A model generated the notes under the pieces. That model did no database searches. It saw only the letters and a program-made list of their open reading frames with translations, and was not told the origin of the DNA. A stretch of 59,114 nt of DNA. Source: Methanobacteriota archaeon. GTDB taxonomy: Archaea > Thermoplasmatota > E2 > DHVEG-1. Every line of letters starts with the position of its first letter. The first letter of the stretch is position 1. Positions 32,005 through 39,461 of this stretch are shown piece after piece. The position numbers were made by a program, and so were the translations under genes. The stretch covers positions 1 through 59,114 of the forward strand of contig CAIRCU010000037.1 in assembly GCA_903877165.1 (NCBI GenBank), written 5' to 3'.

Positions 32005-32823
32005 ATGAGTATAACGGAGTCATGGAAACGGTTCTGGCATACGGAGCGCTCGTCGATTGCGTTGATTCGGGATGTGCTCGTCGCGCTATTAGCCGTCCTG
32101 ATTATTTTGACAGCACTATGGGCGTACACGGGACAGTGGTTCGCCGCACCTATGGTTGCTATCGAATCCGGCAGTATGGAGCATTCGAACCCGCCGTTCG
32201 GGCGTCTGGGGACGATTGACGCAGGGGATATGGTGCTCGTGCAGAAGGTCTCCAAGGTCTCCGACATCATCCCACATGGAGGCCCGGTCCGCGGCGCGGA
32301 AGCGCAGCACGGCTGGCAGACGTACGGGAACTACGGGGACGTGGTCATCTACAAGCCCATGGGCCGCAATGACGTCAGTCAGATCATTCATCGGGCGATG
32401 TGCTGGGTGAACGTCTCCAAGCATAACGGGCAGTACGTGTACACGATCCCGGATTTCGGGATTTATAACGAGACGGATCTTTCAATCCCTGAGCTGGGTC
32501 TTGATGGCCGCGACCCGGGCTGGACGCACTCTGGGCTCATAACGAAAGGGGATCACAACGAGATCTGCGACCAAATCTCAAATATCTGTCCGCAGCCGGT
32601 GGAGCTGAGCTGGATTTCCGGGAAGGCCCGCGGGGAGATCCCTTGGATTGGGACGATTAATCTGTTCTTCGAAGACGTCTTGCATGGGAAAGACACGGTA
32701 GGAAACGTCCATGAGGACAGCCTGGTCTGCCTGGGGGTTGTGCTGGCTATCCTGATTTCGATTCCGATCATCCTGGATGTGCACGATTACCTGCGCAAGA
32801 AGAAAAACGCCCAGGGCCCATAA
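32005..32823 (+). CDS. Signal peptidase I, archaeal Sec11 type
   Basis: 272 residues. One N-terminal membrane segment (about 22-44) is followed by box B with the catalytic Ser57 (IESGSMEHS), box D with His129 (GDVVIYKP...SQIIHRAM) and box E with the Asp in LITKGDHNE (about 183). The Ser-His-Asp arrangement is that of the ER/archaeal S26B family. A second membrane segment near residues 243-258 anchors the C terminus. It removes signal peptides from exported proteins, of which this window has many. The gap of 100 bases from nob1 has AGGAGG near 31938 but no clear gene. Confidence 0.95.
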   Translation: MSITESWKRFWHTERSSIALIRDVLVALLAVLIILTALWAYTGQWFAAPMVAIESGSMEHSNPPFGRLGTIDAGDMVLVQKVSKVSDIIPHGGPVRGAEAQHGWQTYGNYGDVVIYKPMGRNDVSQIIHRAMCWVNVSKHNGQYVYTIPDFGIYNETDLSIPELGLDGRDPGWTHSGLITKGDHNEICDQISNICPQPVELSWISGKARGEIPWIGTINLFFEDVLHGKDTVGNVHEDSLVCLGVVLAILISIPIILDVHDYLRKKKNAQGP

Positions 32824-32839
32824 AGAACATATTTTTCTT

Positions 32840-33556
32840 TTATTTTTTCCGCTGTTTTCCGAGGGTGTACCAGTCTGGGAGATTCTCGTACTCTGCGGGG
32901 TCGGGGATGCCGGCATCCTGGAAGCCTTTCAGGCGCAGCAGGCAGGAGTCGCACCGGCCGCAGGCCTTCGTTCCGCCGCGGTAGCAGGACCATGTTTTCT
33001 CAAACGGCACGCTGAGACGGACGCCGAGGCGGATGATGTCCGACTTTGAAAGTCGAAGCAGCGGGGTGACGATAGGGATCGGGTGGCCGTCGACCGCCTG
33101 CTTGGTCGCGACGGCGGCGAGGCGCTGGAACGCGTCGATGAACTCGGGTCGGCAGTCCGGGTACCCGGAGTAGTCCACGGCGTTGACGCCGATGTAGAGG
33201 GCATCCGCGCCTTTCACCTCCCCGTAGGCGAGGCCGAAAGAAAGGAAGATCGTGTTGCGCGCGGGCACGTACGTCCGAGGGATCTCGCCCCCTATCTTTT
33301 CCAGAGTGTGGTCCGTGACATCCTCCCTTGTACCTATAAGGGATGAACCGCCAATCTGGTCGAATGGGACTGTGAGTATCTTGTGGTCTTTGGCACCGAC
33401 TGCAGTAGCGATGGCGGCGGCGCTCTTTAGTTCTCTATCGTGGCGTTGCCCGTAAGAAAACGAGAGAGCATAGACCTCGTAGCCGTCATGTTTCGCTGCG
33501 AAGGCGCAGACCGCGGAGTCGAGGCCTCCGGAGAGGAGGCAGACGGCGTTCTTCAT
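32840..33556 (-). CDS. queC: 7-cyano-7-deazaguanine synthase QueC
   Basis: 238 residues from the ATG at 33556. A start 18 bases upstream would overlap the nifS stop. The PP-loop LLSGGLDSAVCAF is at the N terminus. The C-terminal zinc site uses Cys residues in SCYRGGTKACGRCDSCLLR. QueC makes preQ0, the precursor of archaeosine in tRNA. It is the last gene of a nadA-nifS-queC run on the minus strand. Other archaeosine genes (queD, queE, tgt) are not in this window. Confidence 0.94.
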   Translation of the reverse strand: MKNAVCLLSGGLDSAVCAFAAKHDGYEVYALSFSYGQRHDRELKSAAAIATAVGAKDHKILTVPFDQIGGSSLIGTREDVTDHTLEKIGGEIPRTYVPARNTIFLSFGLAYGEVKGADALYIGVNAVDYSGYPDCRPEFIDAFQRLAAVATKQAVDGHPIPIVTPLLRLSKSDIIRLGVRLSVPFEKTWSCYRGGTKACGRCDSCLLRLKGFQDAGIPDPAEYENLPDWYTLGKQRKK

Positions 33557-33561
33557 AGGCG

Positions 33562-34731
33562 TTAGCGGTTCCACATCGGGGACATCTGCCGCAGGCGATT
33601 CACGATGCCGGGGAGTTCATCCGCGACGTAGTCAATATCATCCCGCGTCGTCGTCCGGCCCAGGGAGAACCGCAGGGACCCGTGGGCTTCGACGGGGGTG
33701 AGACCGATGGCGAGCAGGACATGGGACGCTTGGAGTTTCTGTGAGGAGCAGGCAGATCCCGTGGACGCGGCAATGCCTTTGTCGTCTAAGCCAAGAAGCA
33801 AGGATTCACCTTCGATGCCGGTGAAGCGGAAGTGGGCGTTATTGCAGAGCCGTTTGGTCGGATGCCCGTTGAGGCGGGATTCTTCGATGGTCAGAACGCG
33901 CTGAATGAGGTGGTCGCGGTTGGCTTGGATGCGCTCCGGGTCCGTGGGCATGCGTTTGGCGGCAAGCTCTGCGGCTTTGCCGAGTCCGACGATGCCGGGG
34001 ACGTTGAGGGTACTGCTGCGCAGGCCTTTCTCGTGGCCGCCGCCGTGCATAAGCGGCTGGAGCTGGACGCCGTTGCGGACGTAGAGGGCGCCGACGCCTT
34101 TGGGGCCGTAGAACTTGTGGGCGGAGAGGCTGAGGAGGTCGATGTGCTGTTTCTTGACGTCGATGGGGAGTTTGCCGACGCCTTGGACCGCGTCGGTGTG
34201 GAAGAGGATGTTGTGATCGTGGGCGATCTTCCCGATCTCCTGGATGGGTTCAACGGTGCCGATCTCATTGTTCGCGGTCATGATGCTGATGAGGAAGGTG
34301 TCCTTGGTGATGGTGTGTTCGAGGGTGTCGAGGTCGATGAGGCCGTACTTGTCGACGGGGAGGTAGGCGACCTTGTAGCCGTCGTCTTCGAGGCTGCGGC
34401 AGGGTTCGAGGACCGCGGGATGCTCGATTACACTGGTGATAATGTGGGGTCCTTTGGTCTTGCGTTTGTCTTTGTGCATGTAGGCTGTACCTTTAATGGT
34501 GAGGTTGTTGGCTTCGGTGCCGCCTGCGGTGAAGACGATCTCGTCGTGTTTAGAGCCGAGGAGCTGGGCGACGAAGTCGCGGTTGGCTTCGACGGCTTCG
34601 CGTGATGCGCGGCCGTAGTGGTGGATGGATGAGGGGTTGCCGATGTACAGAGTGAACGACTGCATTATGGCTTTCTGGACATCTGGGTCGACGGGGCTGG
34701 TCGAGGCGTAATCGAGGAAGACTTCTCTCAT
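33562..34731 (-). CDS. Cysteine desulfurase (NifS/IscS-like)
   Basis: 389 residues, PLP-dependent class V fold. Markers are VFLDYASTSPVDPDVQKAIM, the FTAGGTEANNL segment, the PLP lysine in SLSAHKFYGPKGVGALYVRN and the persulfide-forming Cys in STGSACSSQKL. It delivers sulfur for iron-sulfur assembly. Its ATG overlaps the stop of nadA (ATGA), and NadA needs a [4Fe-4S] cluster, so it probably serves NadA maturation as NifS-like partners do in some bacteria. Sequence alone does not exclude wider roles. Confidence 0.94.
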   Translation of the reverse strand: MREVFLDYASTSPVDPDVQKAIMQSFTLYIGNPSSIHHYGRASREAVEANRDFVAQLLGSKHDEIVFTAGGTEANNLTIKGTAYMHKDKRKTKGPHIITSVIEHPAVLEPCRSLEDDGYKVAYLPVDKYGLIDLDTLEHTITKDTFLISIMTANNEIGTVEPIQEIGKIAHDHNILFHTDAVQGVGKLPIDVKKQHIDLLSLSAHKFYGPKGVGALYVRNGVQLQPLMHGGGHEKGLRSSTLNVPGIVGLGKAAELAAKRMPTDPERIQANRDHLIQRVLTIEESRLNGHPTKRLCNNAHFRFTGIEGESLLLGLDDKGIAASTGSACSSQKLQASHVLLAIGLTPVEAHGSLRFSLGRTTTRDDIDYVADELPGIVNRLRQMSPMWNR

Positions 34732-35645
34732 GGTGTTTTCCTCCCGAGGTCCATCATGCGCTGCAAGGGGATTTTAGCCTTGTGCATGATAGGGTCTGGT
34801 ACGTGAACTTCCGGCTCCAGAGTCTCCATGCTGTTTAAGAGTTTTTCTATCGTGATTTTCTTCATGTTGGGGCAATAGGCTTTGCTGAGTTCATAGAAGC
34901 ATTTGCCAGGGTTCTCCTTCTGGAGGCGGTAGCAGAGGCCTTGTTCGGTGCCGATGATGAACTCGGTTGCTTGGGAGGTTTTGGCGTGGCTGACCATACC
35001 ATTGGTGGAGAACGCGTGGTCCGCTAAGGCAATCACTTCAGGGCGGCATTCCGGATGCACGAGGACTTCGGCCTTCGGATGCGCGGCTTTTAACTTTGTG
35101 ATGTCTTCGGGGAGGATGTCCTGATGGGTGTGGCAGTACCCAGGCCAAAGGATCAAGGTCTTCTCCGGGACCTGCTGCTGGATGTAGTGGCCGAGGTTCT
35201 TGTCTGGGATGAAGATGATCTCCTGCTCTTTGATGCTGCGTGCCATCTCGACGCCATTGGCGGAGGTGCAGCAGAGGTCGGCGAGGGCTTTAACCTCGGC
35301 GTTGGTGTTGATGTACGCCAGGACCGCGGCCTTCGGATGCTTGTTCTTGAGTGTACGTAAGTCCGTGGGACTTACCATATTGGCCATGGGGCAGGTCGCG
35401 GTGGGGTCCGGGAGGACCACGGTCTTGTCCGGGTTGAGGATCTTGGCTGCCTCGGCCATGAAGGAGACTCCGCAGAACACGATGACGTCCGCATTGGACT
35501 TCGTGGCTTTGATGGCGAGGTCGAGGGAGTCGCCGACGAAGTCGGCCGCGTCCTGGATCTCGGGTCGTTGGTAGTTATGGGCGAGGATGAGGATGTTGTG
35601 TTTCTTTTTGAGGGTCGCGAGGCGTGTCTGTATGGTGATGTCCAT
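34728..35645 (-). CDS. nadA: Quinolinate synthase NadA
   Basis: 305 residues, family length. Three conserved cysteines that hold the [4Fe-4S] cluster are visible: Cys85 (TCPMAN), Cys171 (WPGYCHTH) and Cys258 (AYCPNM). Other markers are LAHNYQRPEIQDAADFVGDS near the start, VHPECRPEV and AFSTNGMVSH. It condenses iminoaspartate with dihydroxyacetone phosphate to give quinolinate for NAD. nadB or aspartate dehydrogenase and nadC are not in this window. It is the first gene of nadA-nifS-queC. Confidence 0.96.
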   Translation of the reverse strand: MDITIQTRLATLKKKHNILILAHNYQRPEIQDAADFVGDSLDLAIKATKSNADVIVFCGVSFMAEAAKILNPDKTVVLPDPTATCPMANMVSPTDLRTLKNKHPKAAVLAYINTNAEVKALADLCCTSANGVEMARSIKEQEIIFIPDKNLGHYIQQQVPEKTLILWPGYCHTHQDILPEDITKLKAAHPKAEVLVHPECRPEVIALADHAFSTNGMVSHAKTSQATEFIIGTEQGLCYRLQKENPGKCFYELSKAYCPNMKKITIEKLLNSMETLEPEVHVPDPIMHKAKIPLQRMMDLGRKTP

Positions 35646-35674
35646 TGAGAATCCCCAGAAACGAGATTTTGACC

Positions 35675-35693
35675 TGAATCAGTCATTGACTCA
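35675..35693 (-). promoter_or_regulatory. Imperfect inverted repeat over nadA promoter
   Basis: On the minus strand TGAGTCA-ATGAC-TGATTCA, one mismatch from a perfect 7-bp inverted repeat, lies just downstream of a TATA-like TCTTTATGA (35690-35699) and about 30 bases before the nadA ATG. Its placement would suit a repressor. Confidence 0.35.
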
Positions 35694-35735
35694 TAAAGAT
35701 TACCTTGTCGTCTTCAGAACATCTCGTTCTGGTTT

Positions 35736-36248
35736 TTACGGTGAATAGCTGCCGAAGGATTCTGCGGAGCCGAGCATGAAGAAGGCGCATCCGTCGGGGC
35801 CGTGCGGGTAGTAGTAGGTCATGATGGAGAGCGTCCCGGTGAAATTCTCGATGATGAGTTCGTAGGGGAGATCGTTTTGGTCGAAGAGGGCGCGTGTGGC
35901 TTTGTCCTTGATGGCAAGGCGGTATTGGCCGTATTGCATGCCTCCTTGGTTCGTGATGACGAGGTTGGTTTTATAGTAGAATCCGGCGACGGTGTCTGAA
36001 TACTGCGCGGAGCTTTCGTGCAGGCGACCGTGCCACGTTATGTTGAAGGGGCTGATGCCGCAGATGTCGCCGCACCCGAACACACGGTAAGGGCTGCGAT
36101 GTCGGCTGTTCTCCATTGTGTTGGTGTGCTGGCTTGAGATCGATGGGAGGGCTGCGGTGATGAGGAAGGCCACGGCGACCAGGGACAATATCGAGAGCCG
36201 GTAGGGGTTGCGTTTCGTCGAAGTCACCTTGTGGGAAATATTTCCCAC
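35736..36248 (-). CDS. Small exported protein of unknown function
   Basis: 170 residues if the GTG at 36248 is used; a GTG seven codons later (36227) is also possible. TATA-like TTTTTTAAAG at 36266-36275 places the transcript start near 36245, so the mRNA may be leaderless. A signal peptide is clear (RLSILSLVAVAFLITAALPS). The mature part has two nearby cysteines (FGCGDICGISP), probably disulfide-linked, then beta-rich sequence (YKTNLVITNQGGMQYGQYRL, LIIENFTGTLSIMTYYYPHG). No family is recognised. A 22-bp perfect palindrome covers the start, so expression is likely tightly controlled. Confidence 0.7.
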   Translation of the reverse strand: MGNISHKVTSTKRNPYRLSILSLVAVAFLITAALPSISSQHTNTMENSRHRSPYRVFGCGDICGISPFNITWHGRLHESSAQYSDTVAGFYYKTNLVITNQGGMQYGQYRLAIKDKATRALFDQNDLPYELIIENFTGTLSIMTYYYPHGPDGCAFFMLGSAESFGSYSP

Positions 36249-36250
36249 AA
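36229..36250. promoter_or_regulatory. 22-bp perfect palindrome at start of exported-protein gene
   Basis: The half site is TTGTGGGAAAT and the second half is its exact complement, with no spacer. It lies at the predicted transcription start of the minus-strand gene, about 20 bases downstream of its TATA box, where a bound dimeric repressor would block initiation. It overlaps the first codons. Confidence 0.65.
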
Positions 36251-36366
36251 TAGAATGGAGGCGCCCTTTAAAAAACTATCGCCACTAGAATAACACCAGC
36301 CCGCCCCCTAAGGTAATCTATTTATCCAGCCTTCCGAATACAGACGACTAAGGAGATTAGAGAGAG

Positions 36367-36807
36367 ATGGATGTTGTATCGTTTATCCTCGGACTCGTTG
36401 TCGGCGTCGTCGTGGTCGGCTTCGCCATCGAACTCGGACTGAGACGTATCACCCGCGGGGCCCCGGCGACCCAGCCGACCCACAAATGGACGCTTGCGGA
36501 AATCAAGAACCCACGCATCATCGCAGAAACCATGGGGATCATCGACCTGCCACCAAACGCGAAAATCGTCGTTAACGAGTACCCTAACAAAGCCATGTTC
36601 AAAGGAATGGCAGTCAAGCACCACAGCGGCATCAAAGGTAACTTCATCATCGGCGACGACCGCGCCCTCATCCTCTCCGGCCCCATCGAGGAAGCTGAAC
36701 TGGGCTTGTGGACCGTGGAGAAGGACACGATGCAGAAGCTGAACCGCTACTTCGAAGACAGCTGGGCGAAAGGAACCTCGCTCTTCGACGACGAGACCAC
36801 CCAATGA
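36367..36807 (+). CDS. Membrane-anchored protein of unknown function
   Basis: 146 residues. One N-terminal membrane helix (FILGLVVGVVVVGFAIELGL, residues 6-25) is followed by a soluble, probably cytoplasmic, domain. Segments include LAEIKNPRIIAETMGIIDLP, AKIVVNEYPNKAMFKGMAVK, NFIIGDDRALILSGPIEEAE and a short helix, GLWTVEKDTMQKLNRYFEDS. No family is recognised. The ATG has an AAGGAGATT site about 10 bases upstream and a TATA-like CTATTTATC near 36318. Its stop overlaps the start of the adjacent deaminase (ATGA), so the two are cotranscribed and likely linked in function. Confidence 0.75.
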   Translation: MDVVSFILGLVVGVVVVGFAIELGLRRITRGAPATQPTHKWTLAEIKNPRIIAETMGIIDLPPNAKIVVNEYPNKAMFKGMAVKHHSGIKGNFIIGDDRALILSGPIEEAELGLWTVEKDTMQKLNRYFEDSWAKGTSLFDDETTQ

Positions 36808-38093
36808 GCATTCTCATCAAAGACGCCACCATCCTCACCCAGGATGCCACACGCCGACGACTCCACGGCGACGTGTACATCGAAGACCAGAAGATCACTC
36901 AGGTTTCTGAGAAGCCCGTCACCGTTGAAGCGGACTACAAGATCGACGGTCGCAAGAAACTCCTACTCCCTGGACTCATTAATCTTCATACGCACCTGCC
37001 GATGACGCTGCTGCGCGGCTACGGCGACGACATGCAGCTGCAGGAATGGTTGCAGCAGCGGATCTGGCCGGTCGAAGCCCGCCTCACACCCGAGACCATC
37101 GCCAGCGGTACCGCACTCGGCGCCCTGGAGATGATCACCTCCGGTACGACCACGTTTCTGGACATGTACTTCTTTGAAGAGACCATCGCAGAGGTCATCA
37201 AGAAATCCGGTTTACGAGGGTTCCTGGGCTTCGGCATCGTCGATTTCGGCACCGCGCAGTACAAAAGCGATGAGATGCTGCCCGCCTGCGAGCGGTTCGT
37301 TAAAACCTGGCATCGCGACCCGATGATCCATCCCGTCGTCGCTCCCCACAGCGCATACGCCTGTGGTCCGGAGTCGCTGCGCCGCTGCCAGGAGATTGCC
37401 ACTAAATACGATGTCCTTGTGCATACTCATTGTTCGGAGACGCGCGATGAAGTCTACGACATGGAGAAGAAGTACGGCAAGCGGCCGGTCGAGCAGTTCC
37501 ACAGCCTTGGGCTCCTCACACCACGGATGAGCCTGGCGCACTGCGGATGGATCACCAAGACAGAGATTGCGACGATGAAGGAGACCGGCGTTGCGGTCGC
37601 GCACTGCCCGGTGAGTAATTATAAGATTGGTACCGGAGGCTACGCACCGATCCCGGAGATGCTCGCAGCAGGCATCCGCATAGGGCTGGGGACCGACGGG
37701 GCAGCCAGCAACAACATCCTGGATATGTTCGACACCATGAAGTTCGCGGCACTAGGGCAGAAGCAGCACCGCTGGGACCCGCGTGTTTTTCCGGCCCAGA
37801 CGGTCTTTGATTTCGCCACCATCGGCGGCGCCGCATGCCTCGGGATACAGAATCAGGTAGGGTCGCTAGAAGTCGGGAAGCAGGCGGACCTAATCTTCAT
37901 CGACCTGGACCAGCCGCATCTCACACCCGTCCATGACCCGGTGTCGCATCTCGCGTACGCGGTCCGCGGCGGAGACGTATGTACTACTATCGTCAATGGC
38001 GTGCCCCTGATGCTCGACCGCAAGTTCCTGACGCTGGATCCGCACGAGACCATGGAGAAAGCCGCGCAGTCCGCCACCCGGTTAACTAGTTAA
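36804..38093 (+). CDS. dadD: 5'-deoxyadenosine/S-adenosylhomocysteine/MTA deaminase
   Basis: 429 residues from the ATG at 36804, overlapping the preceding stop; an upstream in-frame extension is not needed. Amidohydrolase motifs are complete: HTHLPMTLLRGYGDD (metal HxH), HCSETRDE, SLAHCGWI and LGTDGAASNN (metal Asp). Archaeal members of this subfamily deaminate 5'-deoxyadenosine, SAH or methylthioadenosine to the inosine forms, clearing products of radical SAM and methyltransferase reactions. The exact substrate cannot be told from sequence. It is between a membrane protein and a DUF401 permease-like gene. Confidence 0.9.
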   Translation: MSILIKDATILTQDATRRRLHGDVYIEDQKITQVSEKPVTVEADYKIDGRKKLLLPGLINLHTHLPMTLLRGYGDDMQLQEWLQQRIWPVEARLTPETIASGTALGALEMITSGTTTFLDMYFFEETIAEVIKKSGLRGFLGFGIVDFGTAQYKSDEMLPACERFVKTWHRDPMIHPVVAPHSAYACGPESLRRCQEIATKYDVLVHTHCSETRDEVYDMEKKYGKRPVEQFHSLGLLTPRMSLAHCGWITKTEIATMKETGVAVAHCPVSNYKIGTGGYAPIPEMLAAGIRIGLGTDGAASNNILDMFDTMKFAALGQKQHRWDPRVFPAQTVFDFATIGGAACLGIQNQVGSLEVGKQADLIFIDLDQPHLTPVHDPVSHLAYAVRGGDVCTTIVNGVPLMLDRKFLTLDPHETMEKAAQSATRLTS

Positions 38094-38098
38094 ACCCG

Positions 38099-39382
38099 AT
38101 GGAATATGCGTCTGGCAGCATGCTGAACCTGATCGGCGTCATCATCGCCTTTATCATCATCCTTGTTCTCATCAGGAAGAAAATCAACTTCGCACTCTCC
38201 CTGGTCATCGGCGCGCTCATCATCGGGCTCTTCTCCCTGCAAGTCATCACGCTCGTGGATATCCCTAAGGCGTTCATCGAAGCCAGCATCTACTCCTTCC
38301 AGACGAACCAGATCGTGACCGACACCCTAGAACTCGCAATCCTCATGACGCTCATCCTGATGCTCGCGAAATGCATGCAGGAGACCAAAGCCATCACCCG
38401 ATTGATCGATAGCCTGCGGACGTTCTTCTCCAAGGGCGGCACCATCGCCGTCATCCCCGCAGTCTACGGCCTGATGCCCATCCCCGGCGGCGCGCTCTTC
38501 TCCGCCCCACTCATCGACCAAGAAGGAAGCACCTATGGTCTGTCGCAGGACCAGAAGAACTTCCTCAACGTCTGGTTCCGCCACCTCTGGTTCCCCATCT
38601 TCCCCCTCTCCCAGGTCATGATCCTCATCGTCAGCGTGCAGTTCGCGAACATCCCCGTCGAACAGCTGATCCTCGCGGACATCCCCGTGTTCATCGCATA
38701 CGTGCTCATCGGCTACCTCTACATGCGACGGTTCATGAAACCAGCCCCGCTGCCAGCGGTGAAGACACAGAAGGAGTACTCGGGATTGAAGTTCCTGGCG
38801 CCACCCATCATCCCCCTCGCCTTCTACCTCCTCAAGTACCTCGGACTCTCTGAGACCCGCTGCTTCATCATCGGCGTCGCTGCCGGCATCATCCTGCTGT
38901 TCGTCCTCCTCAAGATGGACCTTAAAAATTCGCTGCACGTCCTCCGAAAATCCCTCTCATGGAACCTCGCGTTGGCGATCTTCGCGATCATGATCTTCCG
39001 ACAGATGATCCAGGTCTCCGGCGTCGACACCCTCATCGCCTCCGGCATGCAGACCCTCGCGTTCCCAGCGCTCGCCATCATCATCCTCATCCCCGTGATC
39101 CTCGGCGTCCTCATCGGCAGCGACTTCGGCAGCCTCGCCCTCTCCTTCGCCCTCGTCCAGCCGTTCTTCGCGTTCGCAGGCGTCACGGCCCTGGGCTGCG
39201 CCAGCCTCGTCTTCCTCGCCGTCCTCATCGGCTACCTCATCAGCCCCATCCACCTCTGCAACGTGCTGTCCAGCGACTACCTCAAGACCGACGTCACCCA
39301 CATGTACCGGATGTACATCCCCGCCAGCATCGCAGTCCTCCTCATCCACCTCACCGTCATCCTCCTCCTGTTCCATACATAA
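38099..39382 (+). CDS. DUF401 family membrane protein, predicted permease
   Basis: 427 residues with roughly 10-12 membrane segments. The central motif GLMPIPGGALFSAPLIDQ (residues about 123-140) and FRHLWFPIFPLSQVMILIV are typical of the archaeal DUF401 family, which resembles ion/solute permeases. A second half begins near SDFGSLALSFALVQPFFAFA. The function is not known from experiment to my knowledge. It starts 5 bases after the deaminase stop, so it probably belongs to the same operon and could move a nucleoside or purine. No Shine-Dalgarno site is clear; an internal ATG (residue 8) is an alternative start. Confidence 0.85.
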   Translation: MEYASGSMLNLIGVIIAFIIILVLIRKKINFALSLVIGALIIGLFSLQVITLVDIPKAFIEASIYSFQTNQIVTDTLELAILMTLILMLAKCMQETKAITRLIDSLRTFFSKGGTIAVIPAVYGLMPIPGGALFSAPLIDQEGSTYGLSQDQKNFLNVWFRHLWFPIFPLSQVMILIVSVQFANIPVEQLILADIPVFIAYVLIGYLYMRRFMKPAPLPAVKTQKEYSGLKFLAPPIIPLAFYLLKYLGLSETRCFIIGVAAGIILLFVLLKMDLKNSLHVLRKSLSWNLALAIFAIMIFRQMIQVSGVDTLIASGMQTLAFPALAIIILIPVILGVLIGSDFGSLALSFALVQPFFAFAGVTALGCASLVFLAVLIGYLISPIHLCNVLSSDYLKTDVTHMYRMYIPASIAVLLIHLTVILLLFHT

Positions 39383-39461
39383 GAAAACACCCTAGGCTGT
39401 TCACACAGGTGTACCGTCCTCGACAAACCTTTTAAAAACACCCACGCACTTTGATGCTCAT

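Noticed and set aside
36708-36803. Upstream extension of the deaminase frame
   Set aside because: It overlaps the previous gene and adds no recognisable sequence; the ATGA start at 36804 is normal.
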